A DNA stretch of 7,726 nucleotides from Actinomycetota bacterium (GTDB taxonomy: Bacteria; Actinomycetota; UBA4738), in NCBI GenBank assembly GCA_005885015.1, contig VAYG01000117.1:1-7726 (forward strand), written 5' to 3'. Every line of letters begins with the position of its first letter. Position 1 is the stretch's first letter. Both the position numbers and the translations under genes were made by a program. Of the stretch, positions 1 to 5,161 are shown in pieces. The notes beneath the pieces are model-generated. The model was not told the origin of the DNA. It was given only the letters and a program-made list of their open reading frames with translations, and did no database searches.

Positions 1-1
1 C

Positions 2-193
2 GAGATCACCCTGCTCGTCTGCCCCGTGATCGTCGGCCAGGGCACGCGGCTGTTCCCCGACACCGGCCCGGACGCAGCGCTCGACCTGGTGGAATCGCGG
101 TCCACCCCGAAGGGGGTAACGATCCAGATCTACCGGCCCACCGGCCGCCCGCAGTACGAAACGGCCACGCCCGACCCGAAGGACGTGACGTAG
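2..193 (+). CDS. Dihydrofolate reductase-like (RibD C-terminal domain) protein, 3' fragment
   Basis: This is the last 63 codons of a gene that begins before the window; the frame is open from base 2 and ends in TAG. The fragment contains CPVIVGQGTRLFPD, which resembles the late beta strand and glycine loop of the RibD C-terminal / dihydrofolate reductase fold (typically P-V-h-h-G-x-G-x-x-h-F). It continues with a strand-rich stretch ending in IQIYRPTG and a short polar tail. Proteins of this family bind NADPH and reduce pterin- or pyrimidine-type substrates, but many are stand-alone paralogues of unknown substrate, so the reaction cannot be stated. It converges on the glycosylase gene with a 128-bp gap. 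Only the C-terminus is visible, so the family call rests on one motif. Confidence 0.7.
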   Translation, partial: EITLLVCPVIVGQGTRLFPDTGPDAALDLVESRSTPKGVTIQIYRPTGRPQYETATPDPKDVT

Positions 194-321
194 GTGCCGC
201 AGTCAGTGAGAGTCGCTCATCGGTGGGTGCGGGCCGCAGCGTAGACAGCTGGCGCCTGGTAGCCGAGCGCGGAGTCCACGTAGATTCACGCTGCCATCGT
301 GACACGTGTGCGCGAACCTTT
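194..321. other. Intergenic gap between convergent genes
   Basis: These 128 bases separate the stop of the reductase-like gene from the stop of the glycosylase gene. I found no convincing coding frame and no strong GC hairpin followed by a T-run. The only local symmetry noticed is an 8-bp palindrome, ACACGTGT, at about 302-309, too short to assign a role. Confidence 0.5.
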
Positions 322-1041
322 CTACGGTGGAGTTCCGCCGGATTCGTCTCGGGCGCCTCCTGATGCCAGGTCGATGGCGCGCCGGAACACGGCATCCAAC
401 ATTTCCGGGGTGAGCTTGCCGGTGAAGGTGTTCTGCTGGCTGGGATGGAACGACGCGATCAACGTGTAGGAGCCGGCGCTCGCTTCCAGGCCGTGTCCGA
501 ACAACGGCCGTGGCCGGACCGGATGCCCGCTGGCCGAGATGGCCCGGAGCGCACCGTCCCACGCGAACGCGCCCAGGCACACGATGACCCGGACCCGGTC
601 CAGCAGCCGCAGCTCGCGGACCAGGTACGGGATGCAGTTGTCGCGTTCCTCCGGCGTGGGGCGGTTCCCCGGGGGACAGCACCGGTTGACCGCGGCGATG
701 TAGGTCTCTCGAAGGCGCAGGCCGTCATCCCGGCTCACCGACGTGGGCTGGTTCGCCAGCCCGCACCCGTAAAGGGCCGCGAACAGGAAGTCACCGGACC
801 GGTCGCCGGTGAAGATGCGCCCCGTGCGGTTCCCGCCATGCGCGGCCGGCGCCAGGCCCAGGATCAGGATCCTTGCCGCAGGATCGCCGAACCCCGGCAC
901 GGGCCGGCCCCAGTACGTCTCGCCGGCGAAGGCGGCCCGCTTCTGCCGAGCCACCTCCTCCCGCCATGCCACCAGTCGGGGGCATTTTCGGCAGGACACG
1001 ATCTCGTCCGACAAGGCTTGGAGCCCAACCGCACTCGACAT
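322..1041 (-). CDS. Family 5 (UdgB-type) uracil-DNA glycosylase
   Basis: The 239-residue protein is a monofunctional DNA glycosylase expected to remove uracil and other deaminated bases in base excision repair. Four cysteines suited to a [4Fe-4S] cluster are visible: C17 and C20 in a CxxC near the N-terminus, then C121 or C122 (NRCCPPGNRPT) and C136. Motif 1 is GLAPAAHGGNRTGR at residues 62-75 followed by FTGDRSG. This is the family 5 signature, in which the usual catalytic Asp/Asn position is Ala. The C-terminal DNA-binding motif is HPSQQNTFTGKLT at 199-211. The length is normal for the family. The ATG is preceded by GGTAGGA about 8 bases upstream. The gene is divergent from the receiver-kinase gene with an 83-bp gap and appears monocistronic. 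All diagnostic motifs are intact, so I expect an active enzyme. Confidence 0.93.
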   Translation of the reverse strand: MSSAVGLQALSDEIVSCRKCPRLVAWREEVARQKRAAFAGETYWGRPVPGFGDPAARILILGLAPAAHGGNRTGRIFTGDRSGDFLFAALYGCGLANQPTSVSRDDGLRLRETYIAAVNRCCPPGNRPTPEERDNCIPYLVRELRLLDRVRVIVCLGAFAWDGALRAISASGHPVRPRPLFGHGLEASAGSYTLIASFHPSQQNTFTGKLTPEMLDAVFRRAIDLASGGARDESGGTPP

Positions 1042-1124
1042 GCGGCCGATCCTACCCAGGGCCGGGATTCGCTCGACTCAGGTACCGGGGAACGCCCGCC
1101 GACCATTTACCCTGAGGGATCACA
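1042..1124. promoter_or_regulatory. Divergent intergenic region of glycosylase and receiver-kinase genes
   Basis: These 83 bases lie between two divergent start codons and must hold at least one promoter for each gene, unless one is leaderless. A good ribosome binding site, GAGGGA, sits about 7 bases before the receiver-kinase ATG. A TACCCT at 1108-1113 could be a -10 element, but I see no matching -35 at 16-18 bp, so no promoter is assigned. Confidence 0.4.
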
Positions 1125-2231
1125 ATGGCCCAGCCAGTTCGCGTCATGGTCGTGGACGACTCCTCGAGCACGCGAACCATGCTCAAGGAGGCGCTGTCGC
1201 TCGACGGCGCCATCGAGGTGGTCGGCGAGGCCGGGGGCGGTCGCGAGGCCATCCTCCAAGCCTGTGACCTCAAGCCAGACGTCGTGCTCATGGACGTGCG
1301 CATGCCCGACATGGACGGGGTCACCGCGACTCGTTCGATCATCAGCGAGAGCCCGGCCACGAAGATCGTGGCCCTCACCTGGTCGGACGACCCCGGCACC
1401 GTCCGGGACATGCTGACCGCCGGCGCCATCGGTTACGTGGTCAAGGGCGGGACGATCGACGAGCTGTCGTCGGCCATCCGCCGGGCCGCCACCGGCGAGG
1501 CCGAGCTCGATCAGCGAGTCCTGCCGGCCGCGGTCGAGGACCTCCGGCGCCTCCTCGAGCAGGAGCGCGAGCGTCGCGAACAGGTCGAACGACTGTCGCG
1601 GGCCAAGGCCGAGTTCGTCCAGGTGCTTTCCCACGAGCTGCGCACACCGCTCACGGTGATCTCCGGGGCCCTGCACATGCTCCAGCAGCGCCACGGTTCG
1701 CCCGACGAGCGGTCGGTCATGGAGAGCGCCCTGCGCAAGGTCACCGAGCTGGAGTTCCTGGTCGAGGGGCTGGAGCTGGTCGCCGCGGGCCCACTCACCG
1801 AGGGCGTGACGCATATCCAGGAGGCCCTGAACGTCGCGGCCGAGCGGATCGGGGCCGAAGCCGACGTCGTGAAGGTCGAGGACGAACAGTGGGAGGGCGT
1901 CCCGCAGCGCTACGTGGAACGGGTCGCGTTCGAGCTCCTGTCGAATGCCGTCAAGCACGGCGCTCGCCCCATCGAGGTGACGGGCCGCCGAGAGGTCGGC
2001 GGCGCCGTGCTCTCGGTGATTGACGCGGGGAGCTGGACGCCGCCCGCGGACAGCTTCACGGCCTTCTACCAGGAGGACATGTCGGCCACGCGGAGTCGGA
2101 CGGGGTTCGGCCTCGGCCTGTTCATGGCGTCGCGACTGTGCCAGGCAAGCGGGGGGGATCTGTGGATCCGGGCGGAGGGTGGCAAGACCGTGGCCGAAGC
2201 TCGGTTCGGCGCCCGGGAGGTTCTCCCCTAG
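1125..2231 (+). CDS. Receiver domain-histidine kinase protein (REC-HisKA-HATPase)
   Basis: The 368-residue soluble protein has an N-terminal receiver domain (about 5-122), a Glu/Arg-rich probable coiled coil (about 135-162), a HisKA dimerisation domain and a GHKL ATPase domain (about 262-366). Receiver residues are complete: D11-D12, phospho-acceptor D57 in MDVRMPDMDG, T85 and K107. The tail AGAIGYVVKGG resembles NarL/FixJ-type receivers. The H-box is SHELRTPL with H170. The N-box is ELLSNAVKHG with N274, and the G2 box is TGFGLGLF at 326-333. The G1 box reads DAGSW (300-304), lacking the second glycine of the usual DxGxG. There is no membrane segment or HTH, so its input presumably comes through phosphotransfer to D57 from another kinase, and its own target is not encoded nearby. 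The start has GAGGGA about 7 bases upstream. Its stop interlocks with that of the convergent MaoC gene. Confidence 0.9.
   Translation: MAQPVRVMVVDDSSSTRTMLKEALSLDGAIEVVGEAGGGREAILQACDLKPDVVLMDVRMPDMDGVTATRSIISESPATKIVALTWSDDPGTVRDMLTAGAIGYVVKGGTIDELSSAIRRAATGEAELDQRVLPAAVEDLRRLLEQERERREQVERLSRAKAEFVQVLSHELRTPLTVISGALHMLQQRHGSPDERSVMESALRKVTELEFLVEGLELVAAGPLTEGVTHIQEALNVAAERIGAEADVVKVEDEQWEGVPQRYVERVAFELLSNAVKHGARPIEVTGRREVGGAVLSVIDAGSWTPPADSFTAFYQEDMSATRSRTGFGLGLFMASRLCQASGGDLWIRAEGGKTVAEARFGAREVLP
2228..2231. other. Interlocked stop codons (CTAG) of convergent genes
   Basis: The palindromic tetranucleotide CTAG supplies TAG to the receiver-kinase gene on the plus strand and TAG to the MaoC gene on the minus strand. 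There is no room for a dedicated terminator, so transcripts of the two genes must overlap at their 3' ends. Confidence 0.95.
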
Positions 2232-2737
2232 CGCTCGTCCTTCGGTTCCGGGCGGCCGGGCTGCTCTTCGGCCGATCCCCGCTTGGGAACGAGGACCTTT
2301 CGGCGGAAGTACAGAACTTCGACGCCGTCCTGGTTGTAGCCGCGGGTCTCGACCGTCACCACCCCGCGATCCGGCTTCGAGCTCGACTCCTTCTTGTCCA
2401 GGACGCTCGTCTCCGCGTACAGCGTGTCACCGTGGAACATCGGCGCCTTGTGCTGGAGCGATTCCACCTCCAGGTTGGCGATTGCCTTGCCGGAGACGTC
2501 CGGCACACTCATCCCGAGCGCCAGTGAATACACCAGGTTCCCCACCACCACGTTGCGCTTGAACTGCGTCGAGGTCTCCGCGTAGTGGGCGTCGGTGTGG
2601 AGTGGGTGGTGGTTCATGGTGATCATGCAGAAGAGGTGATCGTCGTACTCGGTGATGGTCTTCCCCGGCCAGTGCTTATACACGTCGCCGATCTCGAAGT
2701 CCTCGAAGTACCTCCCGAATCGCCTAGCCTCTCCCAC
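2228..2737 (-). CDS. MaoC-family acyl-CoA dehydratase/hydratase
   Basis: The 169-residue single hot-dog-fold protein belongs to the MaoC family, whose members hydrate enoyl-CoA thioesters or dehydrate hydroxyacyl-CoA. It opens with GRYFEDFEIGDVYKH (8-22), typical of this subfamily. The hydratase motif region is MNHHPLHTDAHYAE (41-54), and the second hot-dog signature is FHGDTLYAE (101-109). The Asp of the canonical Asp-x4-His dyad is N42 here, with H47 kept. The end is a charged tail rich in Glu, Pro and Arg. I chose GTG 2737 because AGGGAG lies 6 bases upstream and homology begins right after it. The in-frame ATG at 2839 would add 34 unrelated residues and lies inside an operator repeat. The exact substrate is unknown. 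The acyl-CoA dehydrogenase further along may share a pathway, but they are 3.5 kb apart. The gene is divergent from the wHTH gene. Confidence 0.88.
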   Translation of the reverse strand: MGEARRFGRYFEDFEIGDVYKHWPGKTITEYDDHLFCMITMNHHPLHTDAHYAETSTQFKRNVVVGNLVYSLALGMSVPDVSGKAIANLEVESLQHKAPMFHGDTLYAETSVLDKKESSSKPDRGVVTVETRGYNQDGVEVLYFRRKVLVPKRGSAEEQPGRPEPKDER

Positions 2738-2832
2738 GCATCTCTCCCTATCGCAGCGACCACTGACCGAAGGTGAAAGCGTAAGGGACGGTGGACAGGG
2801 TACTGGTGCGGCTGCCACCCCCATCCGCCCAG

Positions 2833-2848
2833 TTGTCATTTTGTCGTT
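2833..2848 (+). repeat. Operator-like repeat, copy A (direct)
   Basis: The sequence TTGTCATTTTGTCGTT is identical over 16 bp to copy B, 46 bp downstream. Each copy consists of two tandem 8-bp units, TGTCATTT then TGTCGTTT or TGTCGTTG. Copy A shows no plausible -10 at 17 bp, so it is more likely a protein-binding site than a promoter element. A short T-rich exact repeat in GC-rich surroundings is unlikely to be chance. Confidence 0.75.
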
Positions 2849-2878
2849 TTCGTGCGTTGCTCACGACCCGGTGACTGC

Positions 2879-2894
2879 TTGTCATTTTGTCGTT
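2879..2894 (+). repeat. Operator-like repeat, copy B (direct, overlapping -35)
   Basis: The sequence TTGTCATTTTGTCGTT is identical to copy A. Its first six bases, TTGTCA, also serve as the likely -35 hexamer of the downstream gene, so a protein bound here would block RNA polymerase. Its first 11 bases form a perfect inverted repeat with CAAAATGACAA at 2912-2922, with a 22-bp spacer. Confidence 0.78.
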
Positions 2895-2907
2895 GTGGTG
2901 TTAGATT
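2879..2907 (+). promoter_or_regulatory. Probable sigma70-type promoter, possibly leaderless
   Basis: TTGTCA at 2879-2884 matches the -35 consensus at 5 of 6 bases, and TAGATT at 2902-2907 matches the -10 consensus at 4 of 6, with a 17-bp spacer. A start about 7 bases past the -10 falls near 2914, two bases before the ATG. No Shine-Dalgarno sequence precedes that ATG, which agrees with a leaderless mRNA, a common arrangement in actinobacteria. The promoter is embedded between operator-like copies B and C. Confidence 0.6.
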
Positions 2908-2911
2908 CGGG

Positions 2912-2930
2912 CAAAATGACAAAACGACAA
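2912..2930 (-). repeat. Operator-like repeat, copy C (inverted, over the start codon)
   Basis: On the minus strand this reads TTGTCGTTTTGTCATTTTG, the same two 8-bp units in reverse order. It covers the ATG at 2916-2918 and the first codons, which encode a Thr-Lys-Arg-Gln-Asp stretch. A further TGTC on the minus strand at 2931-2934 may extend it. Its position over the predicted transcript start fits repression of its own gene. Confidence 0.72.
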
Positions 2931-3971
2931 GACAAGAGGTGGCCTGGCGGGTACCGGGAGATTCGAGGGGACAGATCCCCTGCCGTCAAGGATCTGATCC
3001 TCGATTTGGCTGCCCAAGGACCGGTCGCGTCCAGCGATGTCACCTCACGTACGGGTCTCACCCGGCAGGCGATCCTCTATCACCTGAATCAAATGGTCGA
3101 TGCTGGCGAACTGATCCGTGTGGGACGGGGCCGAGGAACACATTACCTGCTGAAGGCCGACTTCTCCGAAACATTCCAGCTGGCAGGACTGGAGGAACAC
3201 GAGGTCTGGAAAATCGTCGAGGCGCAGGTCCAGTTCGTACAAACGCTGAAGCCGAACGTTCGGTCGATCCTGGCCTACGCCTTCACCGAAATGCTCAACA
3301 ACGCAATCGAGCATTCGAAGGGAACTCGTGTACGGGTCAGGTTTTGGCGTGAGGAGTCGAACGTTCTATTCGAAGTGGCTGACAACGGCCGGGGTGTCTT
3401 TAGAACGGTCCGCGAGACGTTTGGCTTGGAGGATGACTTCGCCGCGATTCAGCACCTTGCGAAGGGGAAGCAGACCTCGGATCCTACGCGGCACAGCGGC
3501 GAAGGAATCTTCTTCACATCCAAGGCCGTCGATCGATTTCAACTCGAGTCGAATGCGCTCAAGTGGATTGTTGACAACATCCGCGATGACCAGGCTATCG
3601 GCGACAGCTTGGTCACAGAAGGAACTGGAGTAAGGTGCACCATCCATCGCAATTCAGCTCGAGTGTTAAAGGACGTGTTCGACGCTTACTCGGATCCTGA
3701 GACCTACGAATTCGCGAAATCCTCCGTGAAGGTCCGTCTCTCGGAAAGAGGACAGGTGTTCCTCTCCCGTTCAGAGGCCAAACGTCTGCTCGCAGGACTT
3801 GATGCATTTAGACAGGTGGTTATTGACTTCTCGGGAGTCAATGAGATAGGGCAAGGATTCGCGGACGAGGTATTTCGCGTGTGGAACCGAGAGCATCCGG
3901 AAACGAGCCTGGTTCCCGCCAACATGTCTCCCGCAATTGCCGAGATGGTTCGGCGGGGAATCAGAAACTGA
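2916..3971 (+). CDS. Winged-helix, GHKL ATPase and STAS-like DUF4325 fusion regulator
   Basis: The 351-residue soluble protein has three parts. A winged HTH spans about 20-80, with a recognition-helix region TGLTRQAILYHLNQMVDAGE (46-65) and a wing VGRGRGTHYLL. A GHKL ATPase domain spans about 95-245: N-box FTEMLNNAIEHSKG with E125 and N129, G1 box ADNGRG (155-160), and SGEGIFFTSK (194-203) as the lid glycine motif. A DUF4325 STAS-like domain spans about 268-348, with FLSRSEAKRLL and VVIDFSGVNEIGQGFADEVF (301-320). There is no H-box, so it is not a histidine kinase; the ATPase is of the RsbW/SpoIIAB type. I infer a nucleotide-controlled DNA-binding regulator, probably acting on its own promoter. 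ATG 2916 was chosen because a typical wHTH N-terminus follows and the promoter fits; in-frame GTGs at 2895 and 2898 are alternatives. Base composition is lower in G+C than its neighbours (31 of 60 in one sampled line against 40 of 60 in the kinase gene), and it uses rare TTA, hinting at transfer. Confidence 0.88.
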   Translation: MTKRQDKRWPGGYREIRGDRSPAVKDLILDLAAQGPVASSDVTSRTGLTRQAILYHLNQMVDAGELIRVGRGRGTHYLLKADFSETFQLAGLEEHEVWKIVEAQVQFVQTLKPNVRSILAYAFTEMLNNAIEHSKGTRVRVRFWREESNVLFEVADNGRGVFRTVRETFGLEDDFAAIQHLAKGKQTSDPTRHSGEGIFFTSKAVDRFQLESNALKWIVDNIRDDQAIGDSLVTEGTGVRCTIHRNSARVLKDVFDAYSDPETYEFAKSSVKVRLSERGQVFLSRSEAKRLLAGLDAFRQVVIDFSGVNEIGQGFADEVFRVWNREHPETSLVPANMSPAIAEMVRRGIRN

Positions 3972-3975
3972 CGAT

Positions 3976-4644
3976 TCAGCCCATCAACGGGAAGCGGCCG
4001 GCGAGCGGGCCGAGGATCTTCCGTTCGTTGTCGGTGAGCTGACGGCGACCGGCGCCGGTCTCGATGAAGTCGACGACGTCCCACTCGAGGTCGCTGGGCG
4101 GCTCCTGGCCGAGGAGTCCTTCCAGGGTCTCGTCGACGATCGCGACGGCCCGGTCGGTCCCCCAGCCCTTCCGGCCGAGGGCGTCCTCCAGGTCCATGCG
4201 GTGGACGGTGGTTTCGAAGACCCGGGTCTTGAGGAACTCCTCCAGAGTGAGGACCGGACCCCACGTCACGACCAAGCGGGATCGGTCGGCGGTGCGGGCC
4301 GCGTCGATCGCTCGGCGCCACATCTCGTCGAAGGCCTCGCCCAGCTCGGGACCCGTGCCGTATTGCCCGGCCAGCTCTTTGGCCCGGTCGGCGATGTCGC
4401 GGCCGTCCGTAATCGGGTCGTAGCTCGTCCAGTAGGTGATGGAGTCGTGCGTGGCCTTCGGCGGGGGTGGCGTGGAAAGCGCGGTGTTGATTCGATCCAC
4501 GTCTCGGTAGACGTGGCCGAGCAGCTCCTTCACGTTCCACGCCGTGCACCGGGTGGGCCTGGCGAAGTCTTCTTCAGGGAGGTCCAGGACGATCTTCGAG
4601 ACCTCCTCGCACTCCTCGGCCAGGGCCTCCAGGGGGTCCGCCAT
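3976..4644 (-). CDS. Maleylpyruvate isomerase N-terminal / DinB-like family protein
   Basis: The 222-residue protein looks like the mycothiol-dependent maleylpyruvate isomerase / DinB-like four-helix family, whose members bind a divalent metal through three residues and often use a low-molecular-weight thiol. The conserved N-terminal pattern is RPTRCTAWNVKELLGHVYRD (29-48), with H44 as the first likely metal ligand. The second site is FETTVHRMDLEDAL (143-156), with E144 and H148 placed as the other two ligands. The C-terminal 40 residues are less typical. Substrate and pathway are unknown; most members are generic detoxification or uncharacterised proteins. I chose ATG 4644 because family similarity begins within a few residues; a longer frame back to 4842 overlaps the sigma gene on the other strand. 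No Shine-Dalgarno is evident, so it may be leaderless. It ends four bases from the convergent wHTH gene. Confidence 0.82.
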   Translation of the reverse strand: MADPLEALAEECEEVSKIVLDLPEEDFARPTRCTAWNVKELLGHVYRDVDRINTALSTPPPPKATHDSITYWTSYDPITDGRDIADRAKELAGQYGTGPELGEAFDEMWRRAIDAARTADRSRLVVTWGPVLTLEEFLKTRVFETTVHRMDLEDALGRKGWGTDRAVAIVDETLEGLLGQEPPSDLEWDVVDFIETGAGRRQLTDNERKILGPLAGRFPLMG

Positions 4645-4777
4645 GCCGATCAGGATAAGACGAGTCGGGCCTAGACAGCAGGCCGCCCTCGGGCGTTCAT
4701 GGTGAGGTGAAGGAGCGGGTGAAAGAGCTGGCCATCCATACGTAGTCACAGGCAGCGACCAAGAGGCGCAGGACCTG
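4645..4777. other. Divergent intergenic region with remnant sigma-factor coding frame
   Basis: This 133-bp gap lies between the isomerase-like gene and the first ATG of the sigma gene. Bases 4739-4777 read in the sigma frame as YVVTGSDQEAQDL, which is ECF sigma region 2 sequence without an available start codon: the frame has no ATG, GTG or TTG back to a TGA at 4703-4705. An AAGGAG at 4710-4715 resembles a ribosome binding site, but it serves no start in that frame. I could not assign promoters. Confidence 0.6.
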
Positions 4778-5161
4778 ATGCAGGAGGCGTTCCTGCGGGT
4801 GTGGGAGCGGTGGGACCGGGTGCGGGTGATGGTCGAACCCATCGGATACCTCTACCGGACGGCCATGAACACTTTCCGAAGCCGGCTTCGTAGGAGGGCG
4901 AGGGCCGCCCGAAGTCTGGCCCGGCTGCGGCCCGGCCCCGCTTCTCAGGAGTTCGGCGGAGCGGACCAGCGAGACGCGGTGGCTCGAGCCTTGAAGTCCC
5001 TGTCCGAGCGCCAGCGGGCCGCGATCGTCCTGACCGAGCTCCTCGACTTTGACTCCGCTGAAGCGGCCGGCATGCTCGGCGTGCGCCCTTCGACCGTCCG
5101 CAACCTGGCCGCGCAGGCGCGAAAGGCGTTGGAACGGATCCTGGAGGTTCGCGATGAGTAG
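4778..5161 (+). CDS. ECF-type RNA polymerase sigma factor, N-terminally truncated as annotated
   Basis: From ATG 4778 the protein has 127 residues, against about 160-190 for a normal ECF sigma factor. Region 2 is seen from MQEAFLRVWERW through IGYLYRTAMNTFRSRLRRR. Region 4 lies at about 66-122: RALKSLSERQRAAIVLTELL, then the HTH DSAEAAGMLGVRPSTVRNLA, which recognises the -35 element. The conserved residues just before the Met, TGSDQEAQDL, are encoded in the same frame but have no start codon, so the beginning of region 2 is lost, shifted out of frame or started unusually. The downstream membrane protein gene begins 8 bases inside this one (ATG 5154), implying translational coupling and a sigma/anti-sigma pair. 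It could be a decayed gene, an assembly error or a functional short form; the intact region 4 favours recent or only apparent damage. Confidence 0.8.
   Translation: MQEAFLRVWERWDRVRVMVEPIGYLYRTAMNTFRSRLRRRARAARSLARLRPGPASQEFGGADQRDAVARALKSLSERQRAAIVLTELLDFDSAEAAGMLGVRPSTVRNLAAQARKALERILEVRDE

Larger units (their letters stand above)
2738..2915. promoter_or_regulatory. Divergent regulatory region with repeated operator-like sites
   Basis: This 178-bp region separates the MaoC GTG (reading left) from the wHTH-ATPase-DUF4325 ATG (reading right). The left part, about 2738-2830, holds the MaoC ribosome binding site and no promoter I can assign. The right part holds two direct copies of a 16-bp sequence, and a third, inverted copy begins at 2912 and runs into the gene. 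The left copy lies about 95 bp upstream of the MaoC start, so regulation of both genes from these sites is possible but not shown. Confidence 0.7.

Noticed and set aside
1107..1958. A 283-codon open frame on the minus strand across the receiver-kinase gene
   Set aside because: It is the mirror of a gene with complete receiver and kinase motifs; high GC keeps antisense frames open, and the product has no recognisable domain.
2738..2839. A 34-codon N-terminal extension of the MaoC gene to ATG 2839
   Set aside because: The extra residues are low-complexity and unlike the family, the ATG lies inside repeat copy A, and GTG 2737 has a good ribosome binding site at proper spacing.
2652..2915. An 88-codon in-frame extension upstream of the wHTH-ATPase-DUF4325 start
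   Set aside because: It runs antisense through the MaoC start, shows no domain-like pattern, and contains the promoter and both direct operator repeats. ATG 2916 gives a typical wHTH N-terminus.
3704..4549. A 281-codon minus-strand frame spanning two genes
   Set aside because: It crosses the end of the wHTH gene and most of the isomerase-like gene in another frame, and is Arg/Pro/Gly-rich without domain motifs.
4665..4695. A possible terminator hairpin (GGGCC...GGCCGCCC)
   Set aside because: The stem is only about four or five pairs with a long loop, has no T-run, and lies between divergent starts where a terminator is not expected.
4710..4745. A programmed ribosomal frameshift in the sigma gene
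   Set aside because: I see no classic slippery heptamer or clear downstream structure here; an indel, decay or sequence error is a simpler explanation.
4645..4842. A 66-codon extension of the isomerase-like gene
   Set aside because: It would overlap the sigma factor coding sequence antisense, and family similarity begins just after ATG 4644.
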